Assembly: GCA_035575515.1 (NCBI GenBank)
Contig: DATLXU010000060.1
Span: 1-64,000, forward strand
Direction of reading: 5' to 3'
Length of the DNA: 64,000 nucleotides
From: DATLXU01 sp035575515
Lineage (GTDB): Bacteria; Acidobacteriota; Blastocatellia; UBA7656
Both the position numbers and the translations under genes were made by a program. Each line of letters begins with the position of its first letter. Positions within the stretch are counted from its first letter, which is position 1. Shown here one piece after another: positions 44,551 to 53,118 of the stretch. The notes below the pieces were generated by a model. The model saw only the letters and a list, made by a program, of their open reading frames with translations, ran no database searches and was not told where the DNA came from.

Positions 44551-47500
44551 TACCTAGTCTTAGGCTTGCCGGTCCAGACGTAGAACGGGCTTGACGCGAT
44601 TATGTTCCCGCCCACAGGCACGCCGTACATCTCAAGCCCCAGGCTGAACTTCTTCTTCGACACAAGTCCAATAACCAATCGCGCTTCGGTGACTTCGCCC
44701 GGCGACAGCACGTTGTCCTGCCCCGCATCAATCGTCTGCCGCGCGCCGATGATAGATGGCGATTTCGGATCGCGCGTCAGCAACACGTTTCCGCGAGTCA
44801 AATCGCCAACGCGCAGGAAGGGATTGGCTACTGGCACGCTGCCGCGATTCGTTATCTTCACATTCACGATCAGGCGCAGCGAACCGCTCGCCGCGCCTGA
44901 CGAATCCTCCGAAGGAGTGTCGGTCCAATCGCCGCTCACTTTCTCCGAAGAGATGAAACTGATGTCAACCGCGCCGCCTACGTTTGCGCCGATGGTGAAC
45001 TCGGCCTGACTGTCGCCGGTCATCAGATTGCCGTAAGGCGACAGCGCCACAAGCAAGCGAACGCGCGCCCGCGTCGTCGCCTTTGACGGAAGCGTGATGC
45101 GATACATTTCGACGCTGCCCGGCAGATCCTCGACCACACGCTCGTAGGTTGCGCCACCGTCAATGGAAAAGAGTATCGCTTGAGTTGTCGGGGCAATGCC
45201 CGGTTGTTTGGGCACAGTCCACTCAACAGTAAAAGTCTCGCCGCCCGCGAGCCGTTCGCCGCCGCTCGGCGATGCGATGAACACATTCGGCACATCGCCA
45301 CGAAGCGTGGGCGATAAAACATGCACAGTATCCGCGCCGCCGTCCGTTCCAGCGCCGTTTGAGTCTTCGTAATTGCGCCAGTGGTTCGTGCCCGTCGCGT
45401 AGTCTGCAATCGTTTCTGGCTTCGCGTCGAGGTTGAATCCCGCGAGGTCCGTTGCCGATACCGACAGCCGCCACGCGCTCGTCAGGTCTTCGTCTTGGCT
45501 TATCGTGGTCTCGCCGACCCATGTGTCATTCTCGTAAACGGTCTTCTGCCATCCTTCGCCGTCCGCTGCGATGATTCTCAATTCGTCGGGATGCTCGCCG
45601 CGACCGAGCGTTGCGCGCGGCGGCAGCGAAGTATTCATCGTCTTTGAAAACTGCAATCGCAACTGCACGCGGCCCGGTTCAATTCCGGGAAACTGCGTGT
45701 CAACGATCAACTGCCGCGCGGCGCTCGACGGGTCCGAAGGCTCGACCCACCGGGCCGAATAAACCTGTTTTGAAAAAGTCCCATCGCTTCCGATGCTGTA
45801 CGCCTTGACCGATTCGAGAATCGGCGGCCCTGCGGCCCAGTTCATAACCATCCGCGCAGCAGCCCAGTTCTCTCGATTGACCTCGTCAATCTCACTTTCC
45901 GCAACGTTGAAGTCGCAGCAGGTCGGGCGCATCTCTATGACAAACGGCGCAGCGATCTTGTTTACGGCATAGCCGTAATCAATCGCCGAGCCTGTTGTCG
46001 CGTAAAGATCAATTGATTGCTCCGGGCGATAAATCTTGCCGCTCGTCTTGCGTATCTCATCCGACATCTGATCAGCCAGTTTTGAGAGCGTCGGAGCGTC
46101 GGGCGGTGTGAAGGTCTGATAGCCCCACGGATAAAGAATCAACTGCGAGTAGTTGTGATAATCGAACTGCGCGCGGAAGTGGCGGGCAGGGTCGTCCATT
46201 AGCGACTTGATGGCTTTGACCTCCGGCTCGCTTTCAGCCTGCGGGCCGCGATAGATTTCGGGATTTACGGGATCGTCGCTCGCGCCCACGTCGTCTTTGA
46301 GGCATGATTTGTCAGACGAGCAATAATCCGTGCAAGGCTCGTCGCCGCGCATGCGCCACTGGTAGCCGTAGTTGCGATTCAGATCAACGCCCACGCCCGA
46401 AGCGCAGCTGCCGAATTGAATAGGCCTGCGGCTTTTGCGCCATAGCCTCGTCGGCGTCATCGTGTCGTTGGGCGCGCTCTGGCTGAACGCAAGCCCGTCG
46501 GGATTGATTATCGGCACAACCCATATTTGAAGATGATCCACGAGCGCGCGGATTGAATCATCTGTCGTGTAGCCATTGATTAATTGATTGGCGAAATAGA
46601 CGGGCGGCTCGACTGAAATCCACTCACGCGCGTGGTGGCATCCCGTCACGAGCACATCGGGTTTATTCGGATCATCAACCTCAGCGTTGCGCGTTATCTT
46701 GAGCGCGAATATCTCGCGCCCCTCGAAGCTTGTGCCAAGCTTAACGTACCGCGCAAGGTCAGGATGCGCCGCGGCGAGCGATTTGAATTCTGCAAGCGTT
46801 TCTTCGTAGCTGTGAAAGCGGCCTTCGGCGGCTGCCTGTCGAATCTCGCCTGATGATTGAGACTTGGCGCGGCCCGCGCTGAATGACTCGCCGGGAAAGA
46901 ATTGCGGAGCGACGTTTGAGAATTCTTCCGGCGTTAAGAACGCCGCAATGCGAAAGCCGCGACCAGTGTATTGATCTTCGATGTGCGCGTTGATTGACTC
47001 AGCCGAGCCGTCGGATGCGAATAGATCGAGATAGGCAAGAAAAGCATCATTGCGCATCAACACGTTTTCGCGGTCGCCGAGCCACTCTGCGCGACTCAAG
47101 GTTCCGCTGCCGGCATTACGTGTTTCACGGCGCGCAGAAGCGTCCTTGCCCGCAAGCTCGATGACGGCGATTCGCACCTGCGTAGTTTGATCCGTGTTGT
47201 CCTGATACTCAGGCGTGATTCGGCGAGCCGTTTCGTCGCCGCGAGAGCGAGCCTTTTGCCATTCGGCTATCGAATCAAAAAGCACGGCGACAGTGATGCC
47301 TTCGCGGCGCAATCGCTCAATCAAGTAAGGCGGCGCGGCGGCTACGGTTTCATCGCCATTTGCAGACCAGATGTTGAAGTCAACATTGATTGAGTCGGCG
47401 ATGCGTTTGATTTCTGATGAAGTCGCGTTGATGCGAGCAACTTGAGGAACGATCTCGTTGCGAATCAATCGTGCCTGAACATCTCTGTATCCGGCCCACA

Positions 47501-47798
47501 CCTCTTTTTGAAATTGCTCGTTCGGATTATTCAACGCAGCCTGCCACACGTCGAGCGCGCCCGGCTCGTCGAGCGTCGCGAGATCAGCGAGCGCGTTGCG
47601 CAATTCATCAATGCGTGACGAAGCAAGCTCTGATTTCAACTGCGCGTGCCTGAGCTGTCGCGCGGCATCGTCTGCAACGAGTTGTTTGCGAACATTGGCC
47701 GAAGTTGGAAACGACAAAGCTGCGCTTGCCAGAAGAAGCGCGATTGGGACAATGATAGCGAGCGGCTTCGCGCCGTTGTGAGATACGAGCGTCCTCAT
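44550..47798 (-). CDS. secreted M14-family zinc carboxypeptidase
   Basis: A protein of about 1082 residues with an N-terminal signal (PLAIIVPIALLLASAALS). After a roughly 300-residue N-terminal region comes the M14 catalytic domain: zinc ligands in GCHHAREWISVE (near residue 385) and later FDYHNYSQLILYPWGY, substrate-binding VVPIINPDGLAFS and NRNYGYQWR, and the catalytic glutamate in FVIEMRPTCCDF. The remaining 400 residues are beta-rich (VDISFISSEKVSGDWTDTP and similar), perhaps for cell-surface or C-terminal domain attachment. It cleaves C-terminal residues from peptides outside the cytoplasm. The start at 47798 is chosen for the AAGGAAGG before it; a GTG at 47822 is a less likely alternative. 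Confidence 0.9.
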   Translation of the reverse strand: MRTLVSHNGAKPLAIIVPIALLLASAALSFPTSANVRKQLVADDAARQLRHAQLKSELASSRIDELRNALADLATLDEPGALDVWQAALNNPNEQFQKEVWAGYRDVQARLIRNEIVPQVARINATSSEIKRIADSINVDFNIWSANGDETVAAAPPYLIERLRREGITVAVLFDSIAEWQKARSRGDETARRITPEYQDNTDQTTQVRIAVIELAGKDASARRETRNAGSGTLSRAEWLGDRENVLMRNDAFLAYLDLFASDGSAESINAHIEDQYTGRGFRIAAFLTPEEFSNVAPQFFPGESFSAGRAKSQSSGEIRQAAAEGRFHSYEETLAEFKSLAAAHPDLARYVKLGTSFEGREIFALKITRNAEVDDPNKPDVLVTGCHHAREWISVEPPVYFANQLINGYTTDDSIRALVDHLQIWVVPIINPDGLAFSQSAPNDTMTPTRLWRKSRRPIQFGSCASGVGVDLNRNYGYQWRMRGDEPCTDYCSSDKSCLKDDVGASDDPVNPEIYRGPQAESEPEVKAIKSLMDDPARHFRAQFDYHNYSQLILYPWGYQTFTPPDAPTLSKLADQMSDEIRKTSGKIYRPEQSIDLYATTGSAIDYGYAVNKIAAPFVIEMRPTCCDFNVAESEIDEVNRENWAAARMVMNWAAGPPILESVKAYSIGSDGTFSKQVYSARWVEPSDPSSAARQLIVDTQFPGIEPGRVQLRLQFSKTMNTSLPPRATLGRGEHPDELRIIAADGEGWQKTVYENDTWVGETTISQDEDLTSAWRLSVSATDLAGFNLDAKPETIADYATGTNHWRNYEDSNGAGTDGGADTVHVLSPTLRGDVPNVFIASPSGGERLAGGETFTVEWTVPKQPGIAPTTQAILFSIDGGATYERVVEDLPGSVEMYRITLPSKATTRARVRLLVALSPYGNLMTGDSQAEFTIGANVGGAVDISFISSEKVSGDWTDTPSEDSSGAASGSLRLIVNVKITNRGSVPVANPFLRVGDLTRGNVLLTRDPKSPSIIGARQTIDAGQDNVLSPGEVTEARLVIGLVSKKKFSLGLEMYGVPVGGNIIASSPFYVWTGKPKTR

Positions 47799-47920
47799 CC
47801 TTCCTTCCTTAAGCTTTGACACTCAATGGATTTATCAGAACGACAATTCATGGTCAAGCATAAAGAAAGAATGGAAGATGAAGAGTGAGTGATGAAAAAG
47901 CTGGAGAGCGAGACGATTGT

Positions 47921-48010
47921 AAGGATGAGGGATGAAGGATGAAAAGGAATTGTTGAGTCCTTCATCTCAGATTTGAAATTCATAATTTGAAATCTTCATC
48001 CCTCATCCCT
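47921..48010. repeat. heptad-unit hairpin, unit GGATGAG, copy 2
   Basis: GGATGAG GGATGAA GGATGAA (47923-47943) pairs over 15 bases with CTTCATCCCTCATCC near 47994-48008. The middle contains TTTGAAATTCATAATTTGAA. The layout matches the element at 43356-43452, 4.5 kb away. It lies just after the stop codon of the TPR gene at 48017. Confidence 0.78.
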
Positions 48011-48016
48011 GCAAAG

Positions 48017-49285
48017 TTATGGCTTGCGCGAGCGACGCGACTTCGGCTCGGCTTCGACCTTAAACGCGTCCTTGAGCGCCTGAAGCGATTGATTCACTTC
48101 CGCGACGCGCGGATCATCCGGCTTCGCTTTGGAGACGAAATCTGCAAGGTAGTTAGCCGCATCCTGCAATTTGTCCTTCTCGCCCGATGCGACAAGCGTG
48201 AGTCCTATGCCGTAAAGCGCATCTGCATTGTTCGGGTCAGTAGCAAGTATCTGCTTAAAGACAGCGACGGCTTCATCCGAGCGGTAGGCCAGGCGATAAA
48301 GCTCGCCCTTCAGGATTTCCCATTTGTTCTTGTTGGCCGCGTCAATGGCTTCGGCCTTATCAAACATCTTGACCGCGTCATTGATTACGTCGGTGTTGCC
48401 ATAGTACTGCACGAGCGGCTTCACCGACCTCGCGTAGATGTTGTAATAGATGAGCAGCTCGTTGTTGATGTTGGCGTTAGTCGTATCGGTCGAAGCAACA
48501 TCAATGGCTTTTGCTATTGATTTGATGGCCTGCTCGAAATGCGGCTTGGCTTCGGGCACTGCTTTCTTGTTCTTGTTGAAGATGTCGGCTCCGAGCATGT
48601 AGTGAGTTTCGGCGAGGCTCGCAAGCGACTTGTAACTCACTTCAAGAAACGCCTTGTCTTTTGTCGGGTCGAGCGTCGCGGCCTGCTCGAACTCTGCGAC
48701 CGCGCCTTCATAGTTATTGGCCTGCTTCAACTGAACGCCTGTGTTGAAGTGCTTGATGGCTTCGTCGAGCGCGGCCTGAAGCGCCTTGTGCTCTTCGACT
48801 TTGGCGGCGTATTCCTTCGCAGCCGCGTCGGCTTTCGCTTTATCTTCAGCCGATGGCTGGCGCGTTCCCGGCTGCGCAGGGGCGCTAGATCCCTTTATTC
48901 CCGCCATCAATTGCTCGAAGGTGAGGCGTGTGCCGTCGCCCGGCGTTGCGATTATATCGGGAAGAACCGGCGTCTGCGTGATTCGGACGTTGTTGATCCA
49001 GGTGGGCGTTATGCCGGGAGCCGAAGCGACAAACACGTAGGTTCCCTGCAAGGGCAATCCTATGCGAACGAAGTGGCCCGACTTATCGGTCTTCACTTCC
49101 CAGTGACCTTTGATGTCGAGGCGATAGATGTCAACCAATGCGCCCGCGACCGGCATGACCGAGCCGTCTGCGTTCTTGACCTTCACAAATCCTTCAACCT
49201 GTCCGGTCTGCGCGCTCGCGGCTATAGCGAAAATGATAATAAGCGCGCTGAAAGCAGCGGCCCTTTTAAGCAATCTGCTGAACAT
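48017..49285 (-). CDS. secreted carboxypeptidase-regulatory-like/TPR protein
   Basis: A 422-residue exported protein. Signal peptide MFSRLLKRAAAFSALIIIFA; then a carboxypeptidase-regulatory-like sandwich (VEGFVKVKNADGSVMPVAGA, DKSGHFVRIGLPLQGTYVF); a K/E/A-rich coiled segment (DKAKADAAAKEYAAKVEEH); and a TPR region (HFNTGVQLKQANNYEGAVAE, LYRLAYRSDEAVAVFKQILA). The tail is very basic (KSRRSRKP). It ends 55 bases from a strong sigma-70-type promoter region? No: that promoter, at 49445-49473, lies upstream of its start. Probably periplasmic; role unknown. Confidence 0.82.
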   Translation of the reverse strand: MFSRLLKRAAAFSALIIIFAIAASAQTGQVEGFVKVKNADGSVMPVAGALVDIYRLDIKGHWEVKTDKSGHFVRIGLPLQGTYVFVASAPGITPTWINNVRITQTPVLPDIIATPGDGTRLTFEQLMAGIKGSSAPAQPGTRQPSAEDKAKADAAAKEYAAKVEEHKALQAALDEAIKHFNTGVQLKQANNYEGAVAEFEQAATLDPTKDKAFLEVSYKSLASLAETHYMLGADIFNKNKKAVPEAKPHFEQAIKSIAKAIDVASTDTTNANINNELLIYYNIYARSVKPLVQYYGNTDVINDAVKMFDKAEAIDAANKNKWEILKGELYRLAYRSDEAVAVFKQILATDPNNADALYGIGLTLVASGEKDKLQDAANYLADFVSKAKPDDPRVAEVNQSLQALKDAFKVEAEPKSRRSRKP

Positions 49286-49444
49286 AGAATTTCCTCCGTT
49301 GACTTCTGCTGGCTATCACACACCAACTCGGTAAAAACTCACTGACTTATGATGCCCCAGACCATGCAGCAGTTGGCACAGGACCGGCACTAATGAAGTC
49401 TCTCCGCGTTGATTGAATTAACAATAAAATTCCAGCGTAAAAAC

Positions 49445-49473
49445 AGTTTATCTTAGCGTTTTGAGGGTGTCAA
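49445..49473 (-). promoter_or_regulatory. sigma-70-like promoter for the TPR gene at 48017-49285
   Basis: On the minus strand TTGACA (49468-49473) and TAAACT (49445-49450) are 17 bases apart. The resulting leader would be about 150 bases. This lies in the roughly 315-base gap between the TPR gene and the zinc protein; I see no gene in the rest of that gap. Confidence 0.55.
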
Positions 49474-49601
49474 CGCGGGCGAACTGCGGAACGGTTGAAG
49501 ACATGCAGTCAATATATTTAATGAAAAAACAATAATCTCGGAAGCGCCAGGCAATCGCCCGAATTCTTCAACGAAAAGTTAGAATCACGATCGTCGTTGG
49601 C

Positions 49602-49916
49602 TTAGATTCGGCCTGCGCCAGCATCAAATTCGATTCGATCTGCGAAGACAAATACCCAGCCAGTTCCGCGACAGACGATGCAGAATGGCAGACTGAAGAT
49701 GAGCGCGCCCTCGCGCGCGCCGCTCCCTTTACAGCGCGGACATTTTCTGGAAGGCTGATGCACAAACACGCTGCCTCGTCCGTTGCAGGCCCCGCAGGGT
49801 CCATCCGTGTCAGAGCCGACTCCGAAACAGCGAGCGCAATCTTCTGGCGCGTAATTTATCGGCGGCACGCTGGCTATTGCCTGTAGCTGGGAAGGGTCTG
49901 TCGTACCACACCTCAA
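49602..49916 (-). CDS. small protein with four DnaJ-type CxxCxGxG motifs
   Basis: A 104-residue protein made almost entirely of the zinc-binding part of DnaJ: CARCFGVG, CGACNGRG, CPRCKGSG and CIVCRGTG. No J domain and no substrate domain are present, so it is not a J-protein but a free zinc-ribbon chaperone-like or thiol protein. The start is uncertain: the open frame begins at a TTG (49916), and an internal GTG is possible. It could be a relict of a dnaJ duplication or a genuine small zinc protein. No operon partner. Confidence 0.65.
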   Translation of the reverse strand: MRCGTTDPSQLQAIASVPPINYAPEDCARCFGVGSDTDGPCGACNGRGSVFVHQPSRKCPRCKGSGAREGALIFSLPFCIVCRGTGWVFVFADRIEFDAGAGRI

Positions 49917-50055
49917 TTATCTCGAACCTGAATTAAGCCAATCCAGCGACGGCAGTTTAATCAAGCCGCCTTGAAAAAAACTTGAAGGCTGAGATTTCGG
50001 TGAAAAACGTTCAAACGAGGTTCACTTGAGATTTAAATCGTCAATAAACATCCAG

Positions 50056-50075
50056 GCTGTGACAGCCGTCACAGC
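50056..50075 (+). promoter_or_regulatory. CRP/FNR-type operator dyad before the benzoyl-CoA reductase operon
   Basis: GCTGTGAC-AGCC-GTCACAGC is a perfect 8-bp dyad and contains TGTGA-N6-TCACA, the CRP consensus. A possible -10 TTATAG lies at 50095-50100; with a start of transcription near 50107 the dyad is centred near -41, the position of a class II activator site. Benzoate operons in other bacteria are controlled by CRP/FNR-family regulators. Confidence 0.7.
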
Positions 50076-50126
50076 GTTCCCACGCAAAAAAGTGTTATAG
50101 CTTTTCTGCTCGGAGGGGGGATTCCA

Positions 50127-50990
50127 ATGTCAGAAAAGATTAAAGCCATTGATTTTATGTATTACGTCGCCACGCGCGAGTTCATGGAGCAGTGGGACCG
50201 CGCCAAAGAGGGCGAGCTTGTTTGCCGTATGGAGCGAGCCATCGGCGGGCTGCCTCGATTCTCTTCCATCGAAGAGATGATTCGACAGATGGATGAAGCC
50301 GGCGTTGAGAAGGTCTTTATCACCCAGTGCAAGATGTGGTCTTACTGGCGCAAGTGGATGTACATGGACACGAAGCTTGAAGACGTTCTCCAGTACACCG
50401 AAAAATACCCGAAGCGGTTCGTCGGGCTTGCGGGCTACAACCCGTTTCGCATCCGTGAAAGCCTTCGCGAGATCGAAACAGCCGTGCGCGATCACAGCTT
50501 CAAAGGCGTTTACGTGCACATATACGGCTTCGACATTCCGCTCGACGACCGCAAGATGTACCCGCTTTTCGCCAAGTGCGTAGAGCTTGACGTTCCCGTT
50601 TCAATACAAGTAGGTCACGTGCTCGAAGCGATGCCGAGCGAAGGCGGACGACCCATTCACCTTGATCGCATCGCATGCGATTTTCCCGATTTGAAGATCA
50701 TAGGCGCGCACACGGGCTGGCCCTGGGTCGAAGAGTTAATCTCGGTCTGCTACAAGTGGGAGAACATCTGGTTCGGCGTTGATGCGTGGGCGCCGAAATA
50801 TCTTTCGCCGCAGATTATTCAATTCATCAGCAGCCGGTTAGGCCGCGACCGCGCCCTTTGGGGAACAAACGGGCTTCCTTGGAAAGAGAACCTCAATCAG
50901 CTCGATGAACTTGGATTGAAGGAAGAGGTCAAACGAAAGCTTGTGCGCGAGAACGCCATTGAGCTATTCAAGCTGAACGAGGGGGCGTGA
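50127..50990 (+). CDS. amidohydrolase_2-like TIM-barrel protein lacking metal ligands
   Basis: A 287-residue protein of the amidohydrolase_2 fold: KFVGLAGYNPF-like strand (RFVGLAGYNPFRIRESLREI), VYVHIYGFDIPLDDRKMYPL, VPVSIQVGH, LKIIGAHTGWPWVEELISV and a C-terminal LVRENAIELFKL typical of this family. The usual N-terminal HxH metal pair is replaced by IDFMYYV, and the usual catalytic GTD near the end is GTNGLPW. So it probably does not bind the normal metal and may act by another chemistry or as a decarboxylase-like or binding protein. It is the first gene of the operon, with GGAGGGGGG before the ATG. The name amidohydrolase describes fold only. Confidence 0.82.
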   Translation: MSEKIKAIDFMYYVATREFMEQWDRAKEGELVCRMERAIGGLPRFSSIEEMIRQMDEAGVEKVFITQCKMWSYWRKWMYMDTKLEDVLQYTEKYPKRFVGLAGYNPFRIRESLREIETAVRDHSFKGVYVHIYGFDIPLDDRKMYPLFAKCVELDVPVSIQVGHVLEAMPSEGGRPIHLDRIACDFPDLKIIGAHTGWPWVEELISVCYKWENIWFGVDAWAPKYLSPQIIQFISSRLGRDRALWGTNGLPWKENLNQLDELGLKEEVKRKLVRENAIELFKLNEGA

Positions 50991-50995
50991 GCCGT

Positions 50996-51020
50996 GAAAT
51001 CGGCTCCCGGAGCCGGTTTC
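50996..51020. repeat. 25-base palindromic hairpin, copy 2
   Basis: GAAATCGGCTC and GAGCCGGTTTC pair around a 3-base loop, 6 bases beyond the stop codon of the preceding gene. It is nearly identical to 43711-43735, and GCCAT follows both. Confidence 0.65.
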
Positions 51021-51051
51021 GTGCCATCAGTCATTCAAAAGAAGGTGCGTT

Positions 51052-51828
51052 ATGAGTCTGATTGATTTCACCGATAAGTCTGTGATCATAACGGGCGGGG
51101 CGCGCGGCATTGGCCGCGCTATTGTTCATGCGTTTGCCCAAGCGGGAGCCGATTGCGTCATCGGCGACCTGCGAATTGAGGAAGCCGAAGCCGCAGCGCA
51201 CGAGATTAGCGAAGAGTCGCGCAGGCGCATAGTTGCTGTGCAAACGGATGTGACGAAGCTCGAAAGCGTTGAGCAGATGGTGAAGACGGCGCTCGGCCAT
51301 TTCGAAAAGATTGACGTGCTGGTAAACAGCGCGGGATGGGATCGCCTGCTGCCGTTCGTGAAAACCACACCCGACCTGTGGGAGCGCGTCCTCTCGATAA
51401 ACTTTCGCGGCGTCGTTCACACCTGCTATGCCACGCTTCCGAACATGATCCGGCGCAAGCAAGGCAGCATCATCAACATTAGCTCCGACACGGCGCGCGT
51501 CGGCTCGTTCGGCGAAGCGATCTACGCAAGCTCGAAGGCGGCGATACTGGCTTTCACCAAGACGCTTGCGCGCGAGCACGCCCGCGACAATATCCGCGTG
51601 AACGCCGTCTGTCCGGGACTGGTCGAAACGCCGCTGATTGATGAGATGCGCCACGATGATGATTTCACCGCAAAGATTCTGGGCTTGATAGTCAACAGCA
51701 TCCCGTTTAAACGGCTCGGGCGGCCTGATGAAATTGCCCCGACGGTTCTGTTCCTTGCGTCCGAAGCAGCAAGCTACATCACGGGACAAGTCCTCAGCGT
51801 CAACGGCGGGCTGAACATGGTTGGCTAG
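51052..51828 (+). CDS. SDR dehydrogenase, BadH-like
   Basis: A 258-residue short-chain dehydrogenase. It has the NAD(P) fold GGARGIGRAI, the NSAGW element, the catalytic serine in NISSDTARVGS and the YASSK pair, ending in GQVLSVNGGLNMVG. From memory it resembles BadH, the 2-hydroxycyclohexanecarboxyl-CoA dehydrogenase of the alicyclic/benzoate pathway, in the phrases GWDRLLPFVKT, DTARVGSFGEA and FTKTLAREHARDN. The neighbouring class I benzoyl-CoA reductase genes support a role in ring-degradation intermediates, NAD-dependent oxidation of a hydroxyacyl-CoA. Exact substrate is inferred. Confidence 0.85.
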   Translation: MSLIDFTDKSVIITGGARGIGRAIVHAFAQAGADCVIGDLRIEEAEAAAHEISEESRRRIVAVQTDVTKLESVEQMVKTALGHFEKIDVLVNSAGWDRLLPFVKTTPDLWERVLSINFRGVVHTCYATLPNMIRRKQGSIINISSDTARVGSFGEAIYASSKAAILAFTKTLAREHARDNIRVNAVCPGLVETPLIDEMRHDDDFTAKILGLIVNSIPFKRLGRPDEIAPTVLFLASEAASYITGQVLSVNGGLNMVG

Positions 51829-51832
51829 ACTC

Positions 51833-51939
51833 GTTGAACTACAAGAACGCCAGGAGAAGACAGAAAGTGATAACTAAGAGCTAGGCAGACACTCGCTTGG
51901 TGAATTCTCTTGGCGCTCCCGGCGTCCTCGTGGTTCAAC
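51833..51939. repeat. 24-base imperfect inverted repeat with 9-base periodicity
   Basis: GTTGAACTACAAGAACGCC... at 51833-51856 pairs with 51916-51939 in 20 of 24 positions, the mismatches all being transitions. On the right arm, units near 9 bases (CGCCGGGAG-like when read on the minus strand) recur. It lies between the BadH-like gene and the first reductase subunit and could attenuate or end transcription. Confidence 0.55.
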
Positions 51940-51952
51940 AACAGAGGTTATT

Positions 51953-53101
51953 ATGCAGGCACTCTCGATTGACTACGAAGAGATCATCTACGACCTGAAT
52001 TTTTCAACCGTACGCCAATGGAAAGCAGCGCATCTTGGCTCGAAGGCAATCGCGTACTTCCCCGTTTATGCTCCGGTCGAAATCATTCACGCCTGCGGGA
52101 TGCTGCCCGTAGGCTTGAACGGCGCGGGCGACAGATTAGATATCCAACACGCTGATGCGCGATTCGGCTCATTCATCTGCTCGATTGTCAAAACGACGCT
52201 TGAGATGGGAATGACCGGCTACCTTGAGCCGTTCGACGGGTTGCTCTTTTCTTCAATCTGCGATTCGGCGCGCAACCTTGCGTTCGTGATGAAGCGCAAC
52301 TTTCCTGATATGTATGTTGATTTTTTGCACCTGCCTCACAACCCGCAGGCCCGAGCAAGCGTTGAATTCCTCAGAAGCGAATATCAGAGATTGAAAGAGC
52401 GACTCGAACTGATGAGCGGCAGGCGCGCGAACGATGATGCTCTGTGTCGCAGCATCGAGCTTTATAACGAGAACCGCGCGCTCGTTCGCCAGCTTTACAC
52501 AATCCGAGACGATATGCCGCAATTGATTCGCACGTCGGAGCTCTATGCGCTCGTGCGCGCGGGCAATTTCATCCCGGTCGAGCGGCACACGGAGTTGTTA
52601 TGGCAAACACTCAACGGTCTGCCTGAGCGCAAGACGAAGCCGCGCGATTCGATTCGTGTCGTCGTCGAAGGCGCATTCTGCGAACAGCCGCCGATAGATT
52701 TAATCAAGCTGATGGAAGAAGCCGGCTGCTACATCGTTGACGATGATTTCTCGCTTGGCCACCGGTGGTTTTACGAAGATGTTCCGGCAGATGACGACCC
52801 TCTGACTGCACTCGCCGAAAGCTATCTTGACCGGTCGGTCTATTCATCGGTCAGACATGATTTTCGCCATCCGCGATTCAAAGGCTTGATTGAAAAGGCA
52901 CATCGCAGCCGCGCCGACGCGGTGATCTTTTTGATCGCGAAATTCTGCGAGCCTGCCGATTTCGATTACGTGCTGTTCAAACAGGAATTGGAGAAAGAAG
53001 GCATCCCGCACCTGCTGCTTGAGTTTGAAGAAAAATCATTCACCTTCGAGCGGCTGCGCACAGAGGTCGAGACATTCGTTGAATCATTGCTTTTCGACTG
53101 A
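51953..53101 (+). CDS. bcrC: class I benzoyl-CoA reductase subunit C (BzdN-like)
   Basis: A 382-residue subunit of the 2-hydroxyacyl-CoA dehydratase/benzoyl-CoA reductase superfamily. Cluster-binding cysteines are seen in HACGMLPVGLNGAGD, GSFICSIVKTTLEMG and SSICDSARNLAF; the later motif GAFCEQPPIDLIKLMEEAGC followed by IVDDDFSLGHRW is typical of benzoyl-CoA reductases. Together with the next subunit it forms the ring-reducing half that receives electrons at very low potential. The gene is the third of the operon. A hydroxyacyl-CoA dehydratase cannot be excluded on this subunit alone. Confidence 0.88.
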   Translation: MQALSIDYEEIIYDLNFSTVRQWKAAHLGSKAIAYFPVYAPVEIIHACGMLPVGLNGAGDRLDIQHADARFGSFICSIVKTTLEMGMTGYLEPFDGLLFSSICDSARNLAFVMKRNFPDMYVDFLHLPHNPQARASVEFLRSEYQRLKERLELMSGRRANDDALCRSIELYNENRALVRQLYTIRDDMPQLIRTSELYALVRAGNFIPVERHTELLWQTLNGLPERKTKPRDSIRVVVEGAFCEQPPIDLIKLMEEAGCYIVDDDFSLGHRWFYEDVPADDDPLTALAESYLDRSVYSSVRHDFRHPRFKGLIEKAHRSRADAVIFLIAKFCEPADFDYVLFKQELEKEGIPHLLLEFEEKSFTFERLRTEVETFVESLLFD

Positions 53102-53118
53102 GCGAAGGACACTCGATT

